Below, piece by piece: positions 55,416 to 64,000 of a DNA stretch of 64,000 bases (position 1 is its first letter; each line of letters begins with the position of its first letter). The notes under the pieces are model-generated. The model saw only the letters and a program-made list of their open reading frames with translations, ran no database searches and was not told where the DNA came from. The translations under genes and the position numbers were made by a program. The stretch comes from Amaurobius ferox (taxonomy: Eukaryota; Arthropoda; Arachnida; Araneae; Amaurobiidae), in NCBI GenBank assembly GCA_951213105.1, contig OX578135.1, forward strand, positions 159,535,750 to 159,599,749, given 5' to 3'.

Positions 55416-56242
55416 TACTCAAAGTATTGGAATCGTGCCGAAGATCGGAACTCGAATTTTCAAAGGATCTACACGTTTTGGGACTTCTAGAACACGAAAA
55501 AACTACTTTTAGGAAGACGTCTGTGTGTGTAAGGGTGTATCTGTGTATGTTTCTGTGTGTCTGTGTGGATATTACATCCACTCTAATTGAAAAACTAATG
55601 GATCGAATATCATACAATTTGGTAGGTATGTTTTTTGTGGGAAATCCTGATGTTCATTAGATTATAGTACGATTCGTAAAAAAAGAATCTGCCTTCTTTG
55701 CGAAATGGCCGCAGAAATTGCCTTTATCCACTCTAGCTAAAAACTAATGAACCAAATTTAACAAAATTTGGAGTATAATATTTCAATAACCTACAAGTGA
55801 TTTATATACCAAATTTAACAAAATTTTGTATATAAATCATTTGTAGGTTATTCTACTACGATTCGGGAAAAAGGAACGAGCTATTTTTGCGAAATTGCCA
55901 GCAAAAATCGTTATATATAAAAATAAAAGACTACGTGTGCTCAATTATATTAATTAAATTCCTATTTTATATGTGATTTTTGACAACAAAAAGAATAAGA
56001 CTAACCCCATTACTCTAGGACTAGCCGTTCTTGAGATATTCTAGTTTTTTCGCGTTTTCGCTACGCCACCTTTGACAATAAGTCCAGCTATCAAATGAGA
56101 ACCAAATTTAAGTTTAACGTGTAAATTCAATGTCATTTAAAATACTTATGTTGTGCAGATAAACTCAAATTATCATTGAATAAATAAAGAGAACGAATAT
56201 GAGTCTGCAGAGAAAGACATGTGCTGTCCACATCAGAATTTT
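55416..56242 (+). mobile_element. Family B repeat, copy B7
   Basis: Lacks the palindromic start but has TATTGGAATCGTGCCGAAG, CTGTGTGTGT tract, ATTAGATTATAGTACGATTC, and the full 3' end GAGTCTGCAGAGAAAGACAT plus hairpin. The TTAA site near 55947 is empty. Confidence 0.65.
55786..55853. repeat. 24 bp inverted repeat inside B7
   Basis: AATAACCTACAAGTGATTTA near 55786 and its complement ending at 55853 face each other across about 20 bp containing CAAATTTAACAAAATTTTG. Other B copies lack it, so it is a local inverted duplication. Confidence 0.65.
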
Positions 56243-56429
56243 TAACAATATTACACCAATGATTTATAGAAGTGAACGGGGATTATTTTCAGGTCATTTC
56301 GAAAAAAATGTATGATCTATATTTAAAGATCCATCAAATTTTTGTCGAATAAAATGTTCAACAAATTTAAGCTGTGTACCAAATTTTAAGTCTCTAGGAC
56401 GTAGGAAAGTGCATTTAAAATGCCATCAA

Positions 56430-56943
56430 TTAAATTTATCAAGAAGAGTTATATAAAATTTAAAAAAAATGAAAAATTTTTATCTACCAAATTTATTTTA
56501 AAGTATGAAGCCACTCCCATATGCAAAACGTTTAAACAAATGGAGAGATATTTATTATATAATATCTCTCTCTTTTCTTTCTGGAAGATATCCCAAAGTC
56601 AGAATTTAATTGAATTTGTTTTTTCCCTATATTAAATAATTTTTTTAATTAAAAAACTACTTAACATATTTTACTGAATTTTTTTTTATATATTCTATGG
56701 GATAATGTGAATATTTCCTAAAAATTTCGAAGCAATTCGTGAATTTTAAATTTACTTAAAAAATGTTTGAAAAATTAGGTCCCATAGGGTTTAATGTATT
56801 TCATTTTTTCAACCCGGGTTCAATAAAAAACTAATTGGGTGATATTATTTATTTATATTCCCATAGGTCCTACAGACCGTCTGAACAACATACTAAAATT
56901 TCATTTTGATAAACTCATTTTTACGGCAGTTATCGTGCTAACG

Positions 56944-56977
<34 letters not shown>

Positions 56978-57023
56978 ATGAACAAAGTCATAAACACTTT
57001 TCAACTTTGTTGTAAAGTGTTAA
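56430..57023 (+). mobile_element. Family C 3' half, copy C6 (variant of C5)
   Basis: Contains the C5-type middle (AGAATTTAATTGAATTTG), then ACTGAATTTTTTTTTATATA, ACCCGGGTTCAA and an expanded (GACA)n at 56943-56978, ending GTTGTAAAGTGTTAA. Confidence 0.65.
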
Positions 57024-57500
57024 AAATGCTTGGTTTGGTGTGTACTACAACCTCGTTAAGTTTGGCCCATCTTCTTTTAATCACCCTGTATAGTAGGATT
57101 TAATACGTAATTTCATGAATATCATGTTTCTTAGAATATTTTCGCACAATCAATATTTTATATTATACTATATGAAAATATATAATGAATTTAGCGAATT
57201 GAGATGTTAAATTAAAATTAATAGACGAAAAAATATAAATTATGTATACTTTGCCAGATAATTTAAACGATTCTATCTTGTTAAGAATTCTAAATTTCTA
57301 TACAGTAAAACCTCAACCTGCCATTCTCTGGTAGGTTAGTATTCAAAAGATGAGCCTAAAAATGAAAAATCCCTTTTTTTATTCTAAAGATTTGAATTCT
57401 AATTTTGATGTTACAATTTTTTTGTATTTATATACGTACACGCGAATACGTATGATTTGAAAGATAGTTGTGTTTGATCTTTCGATTACTATACTCTCTG
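57024..57500. other. No gene seen
   Basis: AT-rich. CAGTAAAACCTCAACCTG near 57305 resembles a pogo/Tigger-type end, without a partner. Confidence 0.3.
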
Positions 57501-57502
57501 AC

Positions 57503-57541
57503 CTGATGATGAGGGCTTCCAACGCCCTTGAAACAATAGTA
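57503..57541 (+). ncRNA. Hammerhead-like motif, minimal type (weak)
   Basis: CTGATGA at 57503, a 6 bp stem (GAGGGC/GCCCTT), GAAAC at 57530, then AATA and GTA, so the order C-NNNN-G-U-A after GAAA fits the very short stem III seen in Penelope-associated hammerheads. TGAC/GTTA could form a weak stem I. One extra T follows CTGATGA, so activity is doubtful. Confidence 0.3.
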
Positions 57542-57817
57542 GTTATTTAACTTTTATTTCTGCTTTTATCAAAGAGGTACAAATAATTCGCGTTCTCACA
57601 AGCAGCAGTTATAAAGGCAGTAATTATTTCGCGAATTTTAGGGGGGAGGGGTTTGAAATGTTGCGAATATCAAATATATTCACGAATTTCATATTCCTTT
57701 TCTATTGCCGAATTTTTGTTATAATTTTTAGATTATTGTTTCGGGGTGAGAATTTCCGCGATTTTTTCGTGAATTTTTGTTTTCTGAAATTTCTCGAATG
57801 CCAAATACATCCCGTCC

Positions 57818-58075
57818 TTGGACATTTCAGGCGACGAAGAAGATTTGCTTGTTTTCAGCCACATTCCTAGGTTCGAAGGCGAGGATCCACAAAGGTTTGA
57901 ATTTCATTCATGTAAAGTGAGTGTAAATGAATTTCGTGTCAGCGAAGGTTTGATAGATTTCTGGAATACGGAAAAAGGTCATATTCCTAGCTACATAAAA
58001 TCGCTACCTCTTGTCTGTCAGTACCCACAAATAGTGTCTATACCGAGCATCGTTCCTTCTTTCTTTGGAACCTGA
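57818..58075 (+). pseudogene. hAT-like C-terminal dimerisation fragment (tentative)
   Basis: An 85-codon open stretch whose latter half, EGLIDFWNTEKGHIPSYIKS then CQYPQIVSIPSIVPS, follows the pattern of the hAT dimerisation domain (D-x-x-x-F/Y-W near the start, IPATSVPSE later). The first part, SGDEEDLLVFSHIPRFEGED, is acidic and not recognised. It ends against an old SINE. Confidence 0.35.
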
Positions 58076-58330
58076 CCGTCTGATCTACTCGAAGGTGCGA
58101 GTTATCCGTTTGCATGACCGGGAAAGTGTCACGCAATTTAGACCGAAACCCAGTGGGGGCGACATCCGCAGGGACCTTCCCATCCGTCCCTTACCATCAA
58201 CCTCTCGGAAGGACTTTTATATCCACATATTTAACGTGCTCGTACAAACAGTTTGGCCAGAGTCGAGAATCAAACTTGGGTTCTCCGCGTGCAATCCCCT
58301 TGTCTTCACTACTGGGCTGTTCCGAAACGC
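58072..58330 (-). mobile_element. Old tRNA-derived SINE, copy S4
   Basis: In reverse it matches the SINE body: TTTAGACCGAAACCCAGTGG, ACCATCAACCTCTCGGAAGG, ACATATTTAACGTGCTCGTA. About 20 percent different from S1/S3 by eye. Confidence 0.7.
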
Positions 58331-58493
58331 AAAGCATCGTTACTAGGCTTGAAGTAAATACTTCGATCAGGTAAAATTTCAAAATATTTGCTTTAAGGAG
58401 TTTTGTGGTAACTCAATATGTCATGGCCTGGTCAAAGCAGAAATCGACGAGAAACCATAGTGACGGATGATCATCATTGTCGGATCCTGTCAC

Positions 58494-58790
58494 ATGGGCG
58501 AGATATCCTTGTGGCACGGGGGTTGCACTCGGAAGACTGGAATTCGATTCCCGTCTCTGCCTAAACTATCCCTGTGTTTACGCGGAGTACGAGAACTTCT
58601 AGTGTGTCATAATCTGTATGTATGTTTGTCCGAAACTCCTTCCGAGAGGTTGGTGGCAGGGGAAGGAAGATACGGTCCTTGCAGATGTCATCCCTCACTG
58701 TGTTCAGGTCTAAATTGGGTGGCATTGTTTTGGTCGTCTAGACAGATACCTTACACTTTCGGGTAGGTCCGACGGTCTGGGTCGAAAGAA
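58494..58790 (+). mobile_element. Old tRNA-derived SINE, copy S5
   Basis: Starts GGGCGAGATATCCTTGTGGC with B box-like GAATTCGATTCCCG, then CTTCCGAGAGGTTGGTGGC and TAAATTGGGTGGCATTG. Diverged like S4. Confidence 0.7.
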
Positions 58791-58985
58791 AAGATCCTGT
58801 TCCGTTGGGAAATATCCATTTAAGAAAAATCGCTGTTAGGAGTGTTATTTCGAATGTTTATCTTGCACAGTGTCAACTACTCGTACACGGTCAATTGCTG
58901 GTACCGTAATCATTTAACTTAAAATTCCCCAATTTTGTGGGGGTGTTTTTCTACAGCATCGACATTTGACACAATTATGGAAATC

Positions 58986-59274
58986 GGGCGCGGTAGCCCA
59001 TTGGTTAGCGCTCTGGAGTTGCACTCGGTTGGCCCGGGTTCGATTCCAGCCACTGCCAAAACTGCCGCCGTGTTCATGCGGAGTACGATCACGTTAAACA
59101 TGTGGGTCCGAAAGTCCTTCCGAGAGGTTGGTGGTAGGGGAAGGAGGGTACGGTCCCTGTGGATGCCTCCCCCACTGGGTTCCGGTCTGAATTGGGTGGC
59201 ACTTCCCGACCGTCCAAACAGTTACCTTACACCTTTCTGGTAGGTCGGACGGTCTGGGTTTCAACAACAACAAC
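58986..59274 (+). mobile_element. tRNA-derived SINE, copy S3 (full length)
   Basis: 289 bp beginning GGGCGCGGTAGCCCATTGG, with B box GGTTCGATTCC at 59038 and a (CAA)n end. The 13 bp duplication AATTATGGAAATC flanks it (58973-58985, 59275-59287). Nearly identical to S1, so recent. Confidence 0.92.
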
Positions 59275-59334
59275 AATTATGGAAATCGTCTATATAGGAG
59301 GGATGTATATGTATGTTAGAGGTCTGTAATTTCA

Positions 59335-59745
59335 GTTATTTACCCGGCTGGGCCCGACAGCACCAATGCCCGAACCCAGCCCGATCCTGAAAAAAATTTC
59401 TAAATGTGAAACTCGTGTCAAGCCCAGCTAGAAGACCACTGAGTTTCGGCCTAAGAAGATTTTTACTCAAATGTGTTAAAAACATGAATTTGTGAAATTT
59501 TTGCACAAAAATTAAGATAAATGTTTGTTTTAAATATTTATTTTTAAACATCTGAAACCAACACAATAATGTCATGTACTCCGCTAAATTCGTTTTAAAC
59601 ATTTTCAAAATTGAATACTTTCGGCCTGACCCGACTTTTTTAAAAACTTAACCTAAGCCCGGCACGGCCCAGAACAGTGTTAGAAAAATCGGGCTTAACC
59701 CGGCGTGTCGGGTCTAAGTCTGTGAGCTGGGCCCGAACCCATGTA
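59335..59745. other. GGGCCCGA-rich repeat, possible hAT MITE
   Basis: CCCGGCTGGGCCCGACAGCA near 59342 and GAGCTGGGCCCGAACCC near 59728, with ACCCGACTTT, AAGCCCGGCACGG and CGGGCTTAACCCGG between, form a patchy set of direct and inverted GGCCCGA words. This is reminiscent of non-autonomous hAT elements with such repeats. Ends not defined. Confidence 0.35.
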
Positions 59746-60044
59746 GACTTCTTGTGACCGTAGTAGTAAGTTAGTAGGATATCTATTATGTGTGTGTCTA
59801 TTTTAAAACTGGAAGTCGTTCTTCTATTGCTGATGCCATCCGTCACTTGTGAACTGGTTTGTAATGTTGTTCTTAGTAAAACTGCACACACTTTGTTTCG
59901 TCAGTACAAATGCAGTTAATCAAACAAAGCGATTCAAAAAGATTTCATTCATCGTTTCAACCCCTTTGATACAAAATCAATATTGCACAATCTGTGAGCT
60001 AACATTAATCAACGTTTAACGTCAAAATTGGTTGTTCTTTTATT

Positions 60045-60115
60045 TTTCTTATATACACAACATAATGTATATGGAAAGTATTGTGACGGGGTCGAAAATT
60101 TGAATTTGAGTTTTC
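60045..60115 (+). mobile_element. Family A 5' fragment
   Basis: CTTATATACACAACATAATG, GGAAAGTATTGTGACGGGG and TCGAAAATTTGAATTTGAG: the first 70 bp of family A, then cut. Confidence 0.6.
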
Positions 60116-60214
60116 GCGCGTGTTAATATAATGATACACAAAATATGATGATACACAAAACACAAAGTAGTTTTGTTACGTAATTAATTTTGAAATTTTA
60201 GCATTTTAAAAATA

Positions 60215-61535
60215 CACTACGTGACAGTAAAAATGAGACACCAAGAAGGCGTGGGCAGAAAAATATGAAAATTGCAGAGTAGACCCAGCTCACAGAGTTA
60301 TGTGAATGATGCGAAATGCGCAGCTGTCCCACGCACGTTGAGTGAGATATAAGGGAAGGAACTTGCAGAATCGGCAATAATCGCGCTGCTCAGTCTGCCA
60401 GGGGAAATCATTTTGTAATATTTTTTTGTTTCAGGGGAAACGTGTAGTAGCCGGGAATGCCAGGCCGCCGCCAACTGAGGTAGTTCCAGAAGACAGACGA
60501 TTTCACGAGGGGTATGGTGATCGAACTCAGAAGGGCAGGTTGGTCCATAAGTCAAATCTCACCTACACTCGTCCACCGTGCACCGGCTGTGTAGCAGATG
60601 GTTGGAACAAGGGAATATGGCACGTTTAAGGGGTGCCGGTACGGTCAGAGCGACGTCATCACGCGAGAACCGACGCATCCGCCGGCAAGATTTGGCGGCC
60701 TCGCAGGCCACTTCCGTCGCTCTTTTGCAGCATGTACAGGATACCCTTGATGCTCCCATATCGGCCAGGATCATTATCCGCCGATTGGTCGCCGGCGACC
60801 TGCACTCATGGCGCCCGTTAAGAAGACTGCCATTGACCCAACAGCACTAACGCCTCCGTTTGCAATGGTTTCGGGATAGTCACATGGACGATGGAATGGC
60901 ACAGGGTCGTGTTCTCGGACGAGTCACGCTTCTGTTTTAGTAATGACAGTCGCCGTGTATGAGTCTGGGGCCGAAGTAGTGACAGGTCTAATCCGGCCTG
61001 ATCTATAGAACGCCACATCGCGCGACAACGCAGTCTCATGGCTTGGGACGGCATCGCTTACGATAGCAGGTCAGCTTTGGTCCGTATTGAGGACACTATG
61101 ACGGCCCAATGATACGTGAATGACGTGTTTCGGCCGATGATACTACCCTTCCTTCAGGGGGCGTCCAATGCCATTTACCACAGCAGAATAACGCCCGACC
61201 ACACACGGCACGCATTAACCAACATGCCCTGAAAGGTACCCAGGTGCTTCCCTGGCCACTTGTCTCCCCTGATCTCTCACTAATCGAATACGTCTGGGAC
61301 GTGATAAGACGTCGTTGGCGTGCGCTGCCACCGCTGCATTTAGAAGACGAATTCTGGCAAATGGTTGACAGAGAATGGGCAGCCATCCCTCAGGATACTA
61401 TCTGCAAGCTCATTGACTCTGTACCTAGACATGTTGCTGTCTGTATCGCCGCTCGCGGAGGTCCTACAACCTACTGATCAGACGGTGTTATCGTTCAGTG
61501 TATAGGTGTATCATGTTGTAGTAAACATCACTTAT
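60215..61535 (+). mobile_element. Broken Tc1-like element
   Basis: The left end, TA then CACTACGTGACAGTAAAAAT at 60213, has the form of a Tc1 terminal repeat. The right end is uncertain: GGTGTATCATGTTGTAGTAA near 61505 is a weak inverted match. The interior holds the transposase remnant below. Confidence 0.55.
60457..61477 (+). pseudogene. Tc1-like transposase, multiple frame breaks
   Basis: MPGRRQLR then MVIELRRAGWSISQI (helix-turn-helix 1) open the gene at 60457, with a stop after eight codons. TSSRENRRIRRQDLAASQAT and RRLVAGDLHSWRPLRRLPLT give helix-turn-helix 2 in another frame. VLFRVTLLF-like and RSSDRSNPA stretches correspond to the region around the first catalytic D. WPLVSPDLSLIEYVWDVIRR contains the last acid (E in LIEYVWD). 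The second D block (QQDNARPH in the family) has decayed. At least four frame changes and several stops. A different subfamily from the element at 1521. Confidence 0.85.
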
Positions 61536-62104
61536 TGTTCGTTTCTGTCTCTCTCTGTTTGCCGATTTTCATCACTTTCGCTACAGAGAAGTTCGCAAAA
61601 TTGCGGCAAATAGCACGTTTTTTTGCTGCTATTGTAGTTAACGGTTATTCCCAGCTGTCAAGCGCATAATAAGTGCGAAACCAGTCCATGGATACTGTTA
61701 TCTGCAATGGGAGTGTCTTCTTTATTTGTTATTACCAACAACTTTGTTTAGAGTATTCTATGCATAAAATAGTAAGGTTTTTTTTGTAGATTTAGAATTA
61801 TTTTGCTTCTTATAGTTTTAGATATTATAGTAATTAACTCCAAAAATATCAGGAGGCCTCAATTAGTATCACTCTTTATAGAACCGTAATTGTGAATTAA
61901 GTTTCTTTATGTTATATATTTCGTATAAAGAACGGATATACAGATAATAAAATATTTGTCATATTGAACTCCCACAATATCGAAAGGTGTTGATCCGTAG
62001 GTTATTCATGTTTTATATACACATCATATTAGTTCTTCGAAAAAAAAAAAAAAGAAAAGATCGGTGTTACAAAACTATTGCCAACGTAAAAGTAATAAAA
62101 TTTT
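61536..62104. other. No gene; possible Helitron 3' relic
   Basis: TTCGTATAAAGAACGGATATACAG at about 61920 resembles the Helitron hairpin end at 8786 (CCGTGTGAAGAACGG), but the CTAG end is not kept. Otherwise nothing. Confidence 0.3.
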
Positions 62105-62138
62105 CAGAATTTCTACAAAATATTTTGTAGAAATTCTG
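62105..62138. repeat. 34 bp perfect palindrome
   Basis: The 17 bases from CAGAATTTCTACAAAAT are followed without spacer by their exact complement. No element context recognised. Confidence 0.7.
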
Positions 62139-62543
62139 TAGAAAAAGAGGCATATCCTCCCCCCCCCATTTTAATAGTAATAATTATGATATTACTCTCA
62201 AAAGAAACTACGAGTGTATGAAAAAGACCAGGGAAGTCGATATTTTTTTACCGATATTTTGAGTCGATATTGGATACCGATATTTTGAGTAGATTTTTCA
62301 ATTAATTTATGGTAGCACATTTCATATTTTTGGTTACTTCAAATTTTTTTCCCTTAACTGTATTGTGAGGATGTTTTTAAAAGAAAAAATAATTCATTTT
62401 AATTTCCGGAATAAGAAGAAACGAACTCAAGCTGCCTCGTAATTTGAAATCAAACAAATTGCATTCGTGCTTATTCGCGAAGTAATCACAGCAGGGAAAT
62501 CGACGCTGGGGTTTGTTCTATTTTTGGGAGCACTCTCAGCTCT

Positions 62544-62586
62544 GTCTCTTGTATATGCCCCGGGACGAGGCATATATACAAGAGAC
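62544..62586. repeat. Short foldback hairpin
   Basis: GTCTCTTGTATATGCC and GGCATATATACAAGAGAC pair, with one 2-base difference, around CCGGGACGA. A local inverted duplication in otherwise unassigned DNA. Confidence 0.65.
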
Positions 62587-62679
62587 ACACTGCACGCGAG
62601 AGAGAAACTGTTTTCATGTTATTTTAGAATTATGTGAAACGTGTGTCGAGTCAGATCTGAGATTCTCCATTTTGTTATT

Positions 62680-63648
62680 AACACTTTACAACATAGTTGA
62701 AAAGTGTTTATGACTTTGGTCATTCTGTCTGTCCGTTCGCACGATAACTGCCATAAAAATGACTTTATCAAATTGAAATTGTATGTTGTTCAGACGGTCT
62801 GTGGGATATATGGGAATGTGTAAAAGAATAATATCACCCAATTAGTTTTGGATTGAACCCGGGTTGAAAAAATGAAATACATTGAACGCTTTGGGACTCA
62901 ATTTTTCAAAAATTTTTTAAACGAAGTTAAAATTTGCAAATTGCTTTGAAAATGTTAGGAAATATTCAAATTATCCCATAAAAAATATAAAAAATATTTC
63001 AGAACACTATTTTCGGTAGTTTAAATCAAAATTAAAATAATAATTACACCCATATAATATGCAGATACCACATGACCCACTTCAGAATAAAATATGGCAT
63101 CCATCTTCTTTTCCCCAGAGTAAAAAATCGTGAATTTTAAAAGTTTTTTTAAATTTATATTGAGAGTTGCATTCATCCTTAAACCGCTTTATTTTTTCGT
63201 ATTTTCTGTGCATCTATATTCTGCGCCAACGCAATTACAATAATTTTGAATTTAAATGATAATCAAACCATGATTATTTCTACAACGAAGCCTAATTTTA
63301 ATGGATGCAGAATGTAAACAAGTGATTGTAAGATGAGTTGTATAAGAAATGCTGATTTTTTTTTTACCCAAAATTATTTAACTGTGGATTCTAAAATAAA
63401 AGTGTATGAATGAAATATTTACAGCTTTTACATAGAGAGCCAGACGATTTATATTTCGATGGCGTCATTTGAATAAAGTTTATTTTCTTTTTGAAGTTTT
63501 CAATTATAATAAATTATGGCAGTATTATGATAATTAAAAAAATATCACCGCTGAATGTATCGAATTTTAGAGATGCGATATATTTAGCAGATTGCATTTC
63601 AGTTGGAAAGTGTTTCATAATCAATGTTTTATGGATTGATCGTGTTGT
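62680..63648 (-). mobile_element. Family C repeat, copy C7
   Basis: Starts AACACTTTACAACATAGTTG with a short GTCTGTCCGTTCGCACGATA block and runs to CATAATCAATGTTTTATGG, where the far hairpin has decayed. It is the most diverged of the long copies. Confidence 0.6.
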
Positions 63649-64000
63649 TATTGTCATTATTTAATCTCATAGTTGACTCACATAACTAATACGAAATTTT
63701 CTTACATTAGATGAAATATATATATAATAAAACTGAATATATTATTATGAAAGATATTAGCCCCTGTCGGTGAATTAAAAATGTTAGGATAATAAACTAG
63801 GCAACAAAGCGAGCTAGACGAAAAGAAAAGCCAAGTTGTAGAGCAATGCCTAATTAATGGGGATCAAGCCTAAAATTTGCACAGAAAGTATTTATTTGAC
63901 ACACTAGAGTTATTAGTGAATGGCCGTCCTGTTCAGGAATAATAAAATAAATAATGCTAGCATGTACATAAATCTACTGTTGAGACTGTTTAAAACGCCG
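63649..64000. other. No gene seen
   Basis: AT-rich to the window edge, with no recognised feature. Confidence 0.4.

Noticed and set aside
58973..59287. A functional tRNA gene at the SINE head
   Set aside because: Box B is perfect, but the acceptor and anticodon arms do not close properly, and the unit has SINE body, tail and target duplication.

Overview
The window reads as repeat-dense, AT-rich nuclear DNA from an animal, most likely an arthropod. A chelicerate such as a spider is possible, but that is an inference. The basis is the element mix: RNase H-bearing non-LTR retrotransposons, a Penelope-like element with a GIY-YIG endonuclease, Tc1 and mariner elements, a Helitron end, hAT fragments and a tRNA-derived SINE. 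There are no operons, bacterial genes, rRNA genes or CRISPR arrays. Almost everything that can be named is a transposable element or its remains. One short stretch, 11560-11709, has the look of a host first coding exon, and 51150-51650 has the look of a host promoter island.

Layout. 1-570: decayed hAT-type transposase. 742-2996: a family A repeat split by a Tc1 element. 3097-4015: LTR-like repeat split by an inverted-repeat element. 5727-6560: family B. 6853-8812: a probable Helitron with a palindromic mariner-derived element in it and a SINE in that element. 8920-9219: a perfectly folding TTAA-flanked (piggyBac-type) miniature element. 11560-11709: candidate exon. 14315-14900: a higher-order minisatellite. 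16196-19836: families B, C and A in a row. 20083-32988: a family B repeat that received a minus-strand R1/LOA-like LINE, which in turn received a complete plus-strand I-type LINE with both reading frames open (21761-27281). 36171-38550: SINE, repeat E and a Penelope-like remnant. 38549-50368: families A, B and C, often with internal tandem duplications, plus a degenerate 300 bp array. 51671-53921: family B with a second TTAA palindrome, then family A. 54398-59274: mariner fragment, families B and C, hAT tail fragment and three SINE copies. 60215-61480: a broken Tc1 element. 62680-63648: family C.

Three abundant non-coding families (A, B, C; about 0.6-1.3 kb) account for roughly a third of the window. 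They have hairpins at their ends, carry GT or GTCY microsatellites inside, occur in tandem, and A and B share subterminal inverted repeats. They look like Helentron-type, DINE-1-like non-autonomous elements. Paralogous copies give empty sites that time the insertions: Tc1 into A1, the TTAA palindrome into B4, and the LINE into B3 with a 14 bp target duplication. The only element that still looks able to encode its own machinery is the I-type LINE at 21761-27281.
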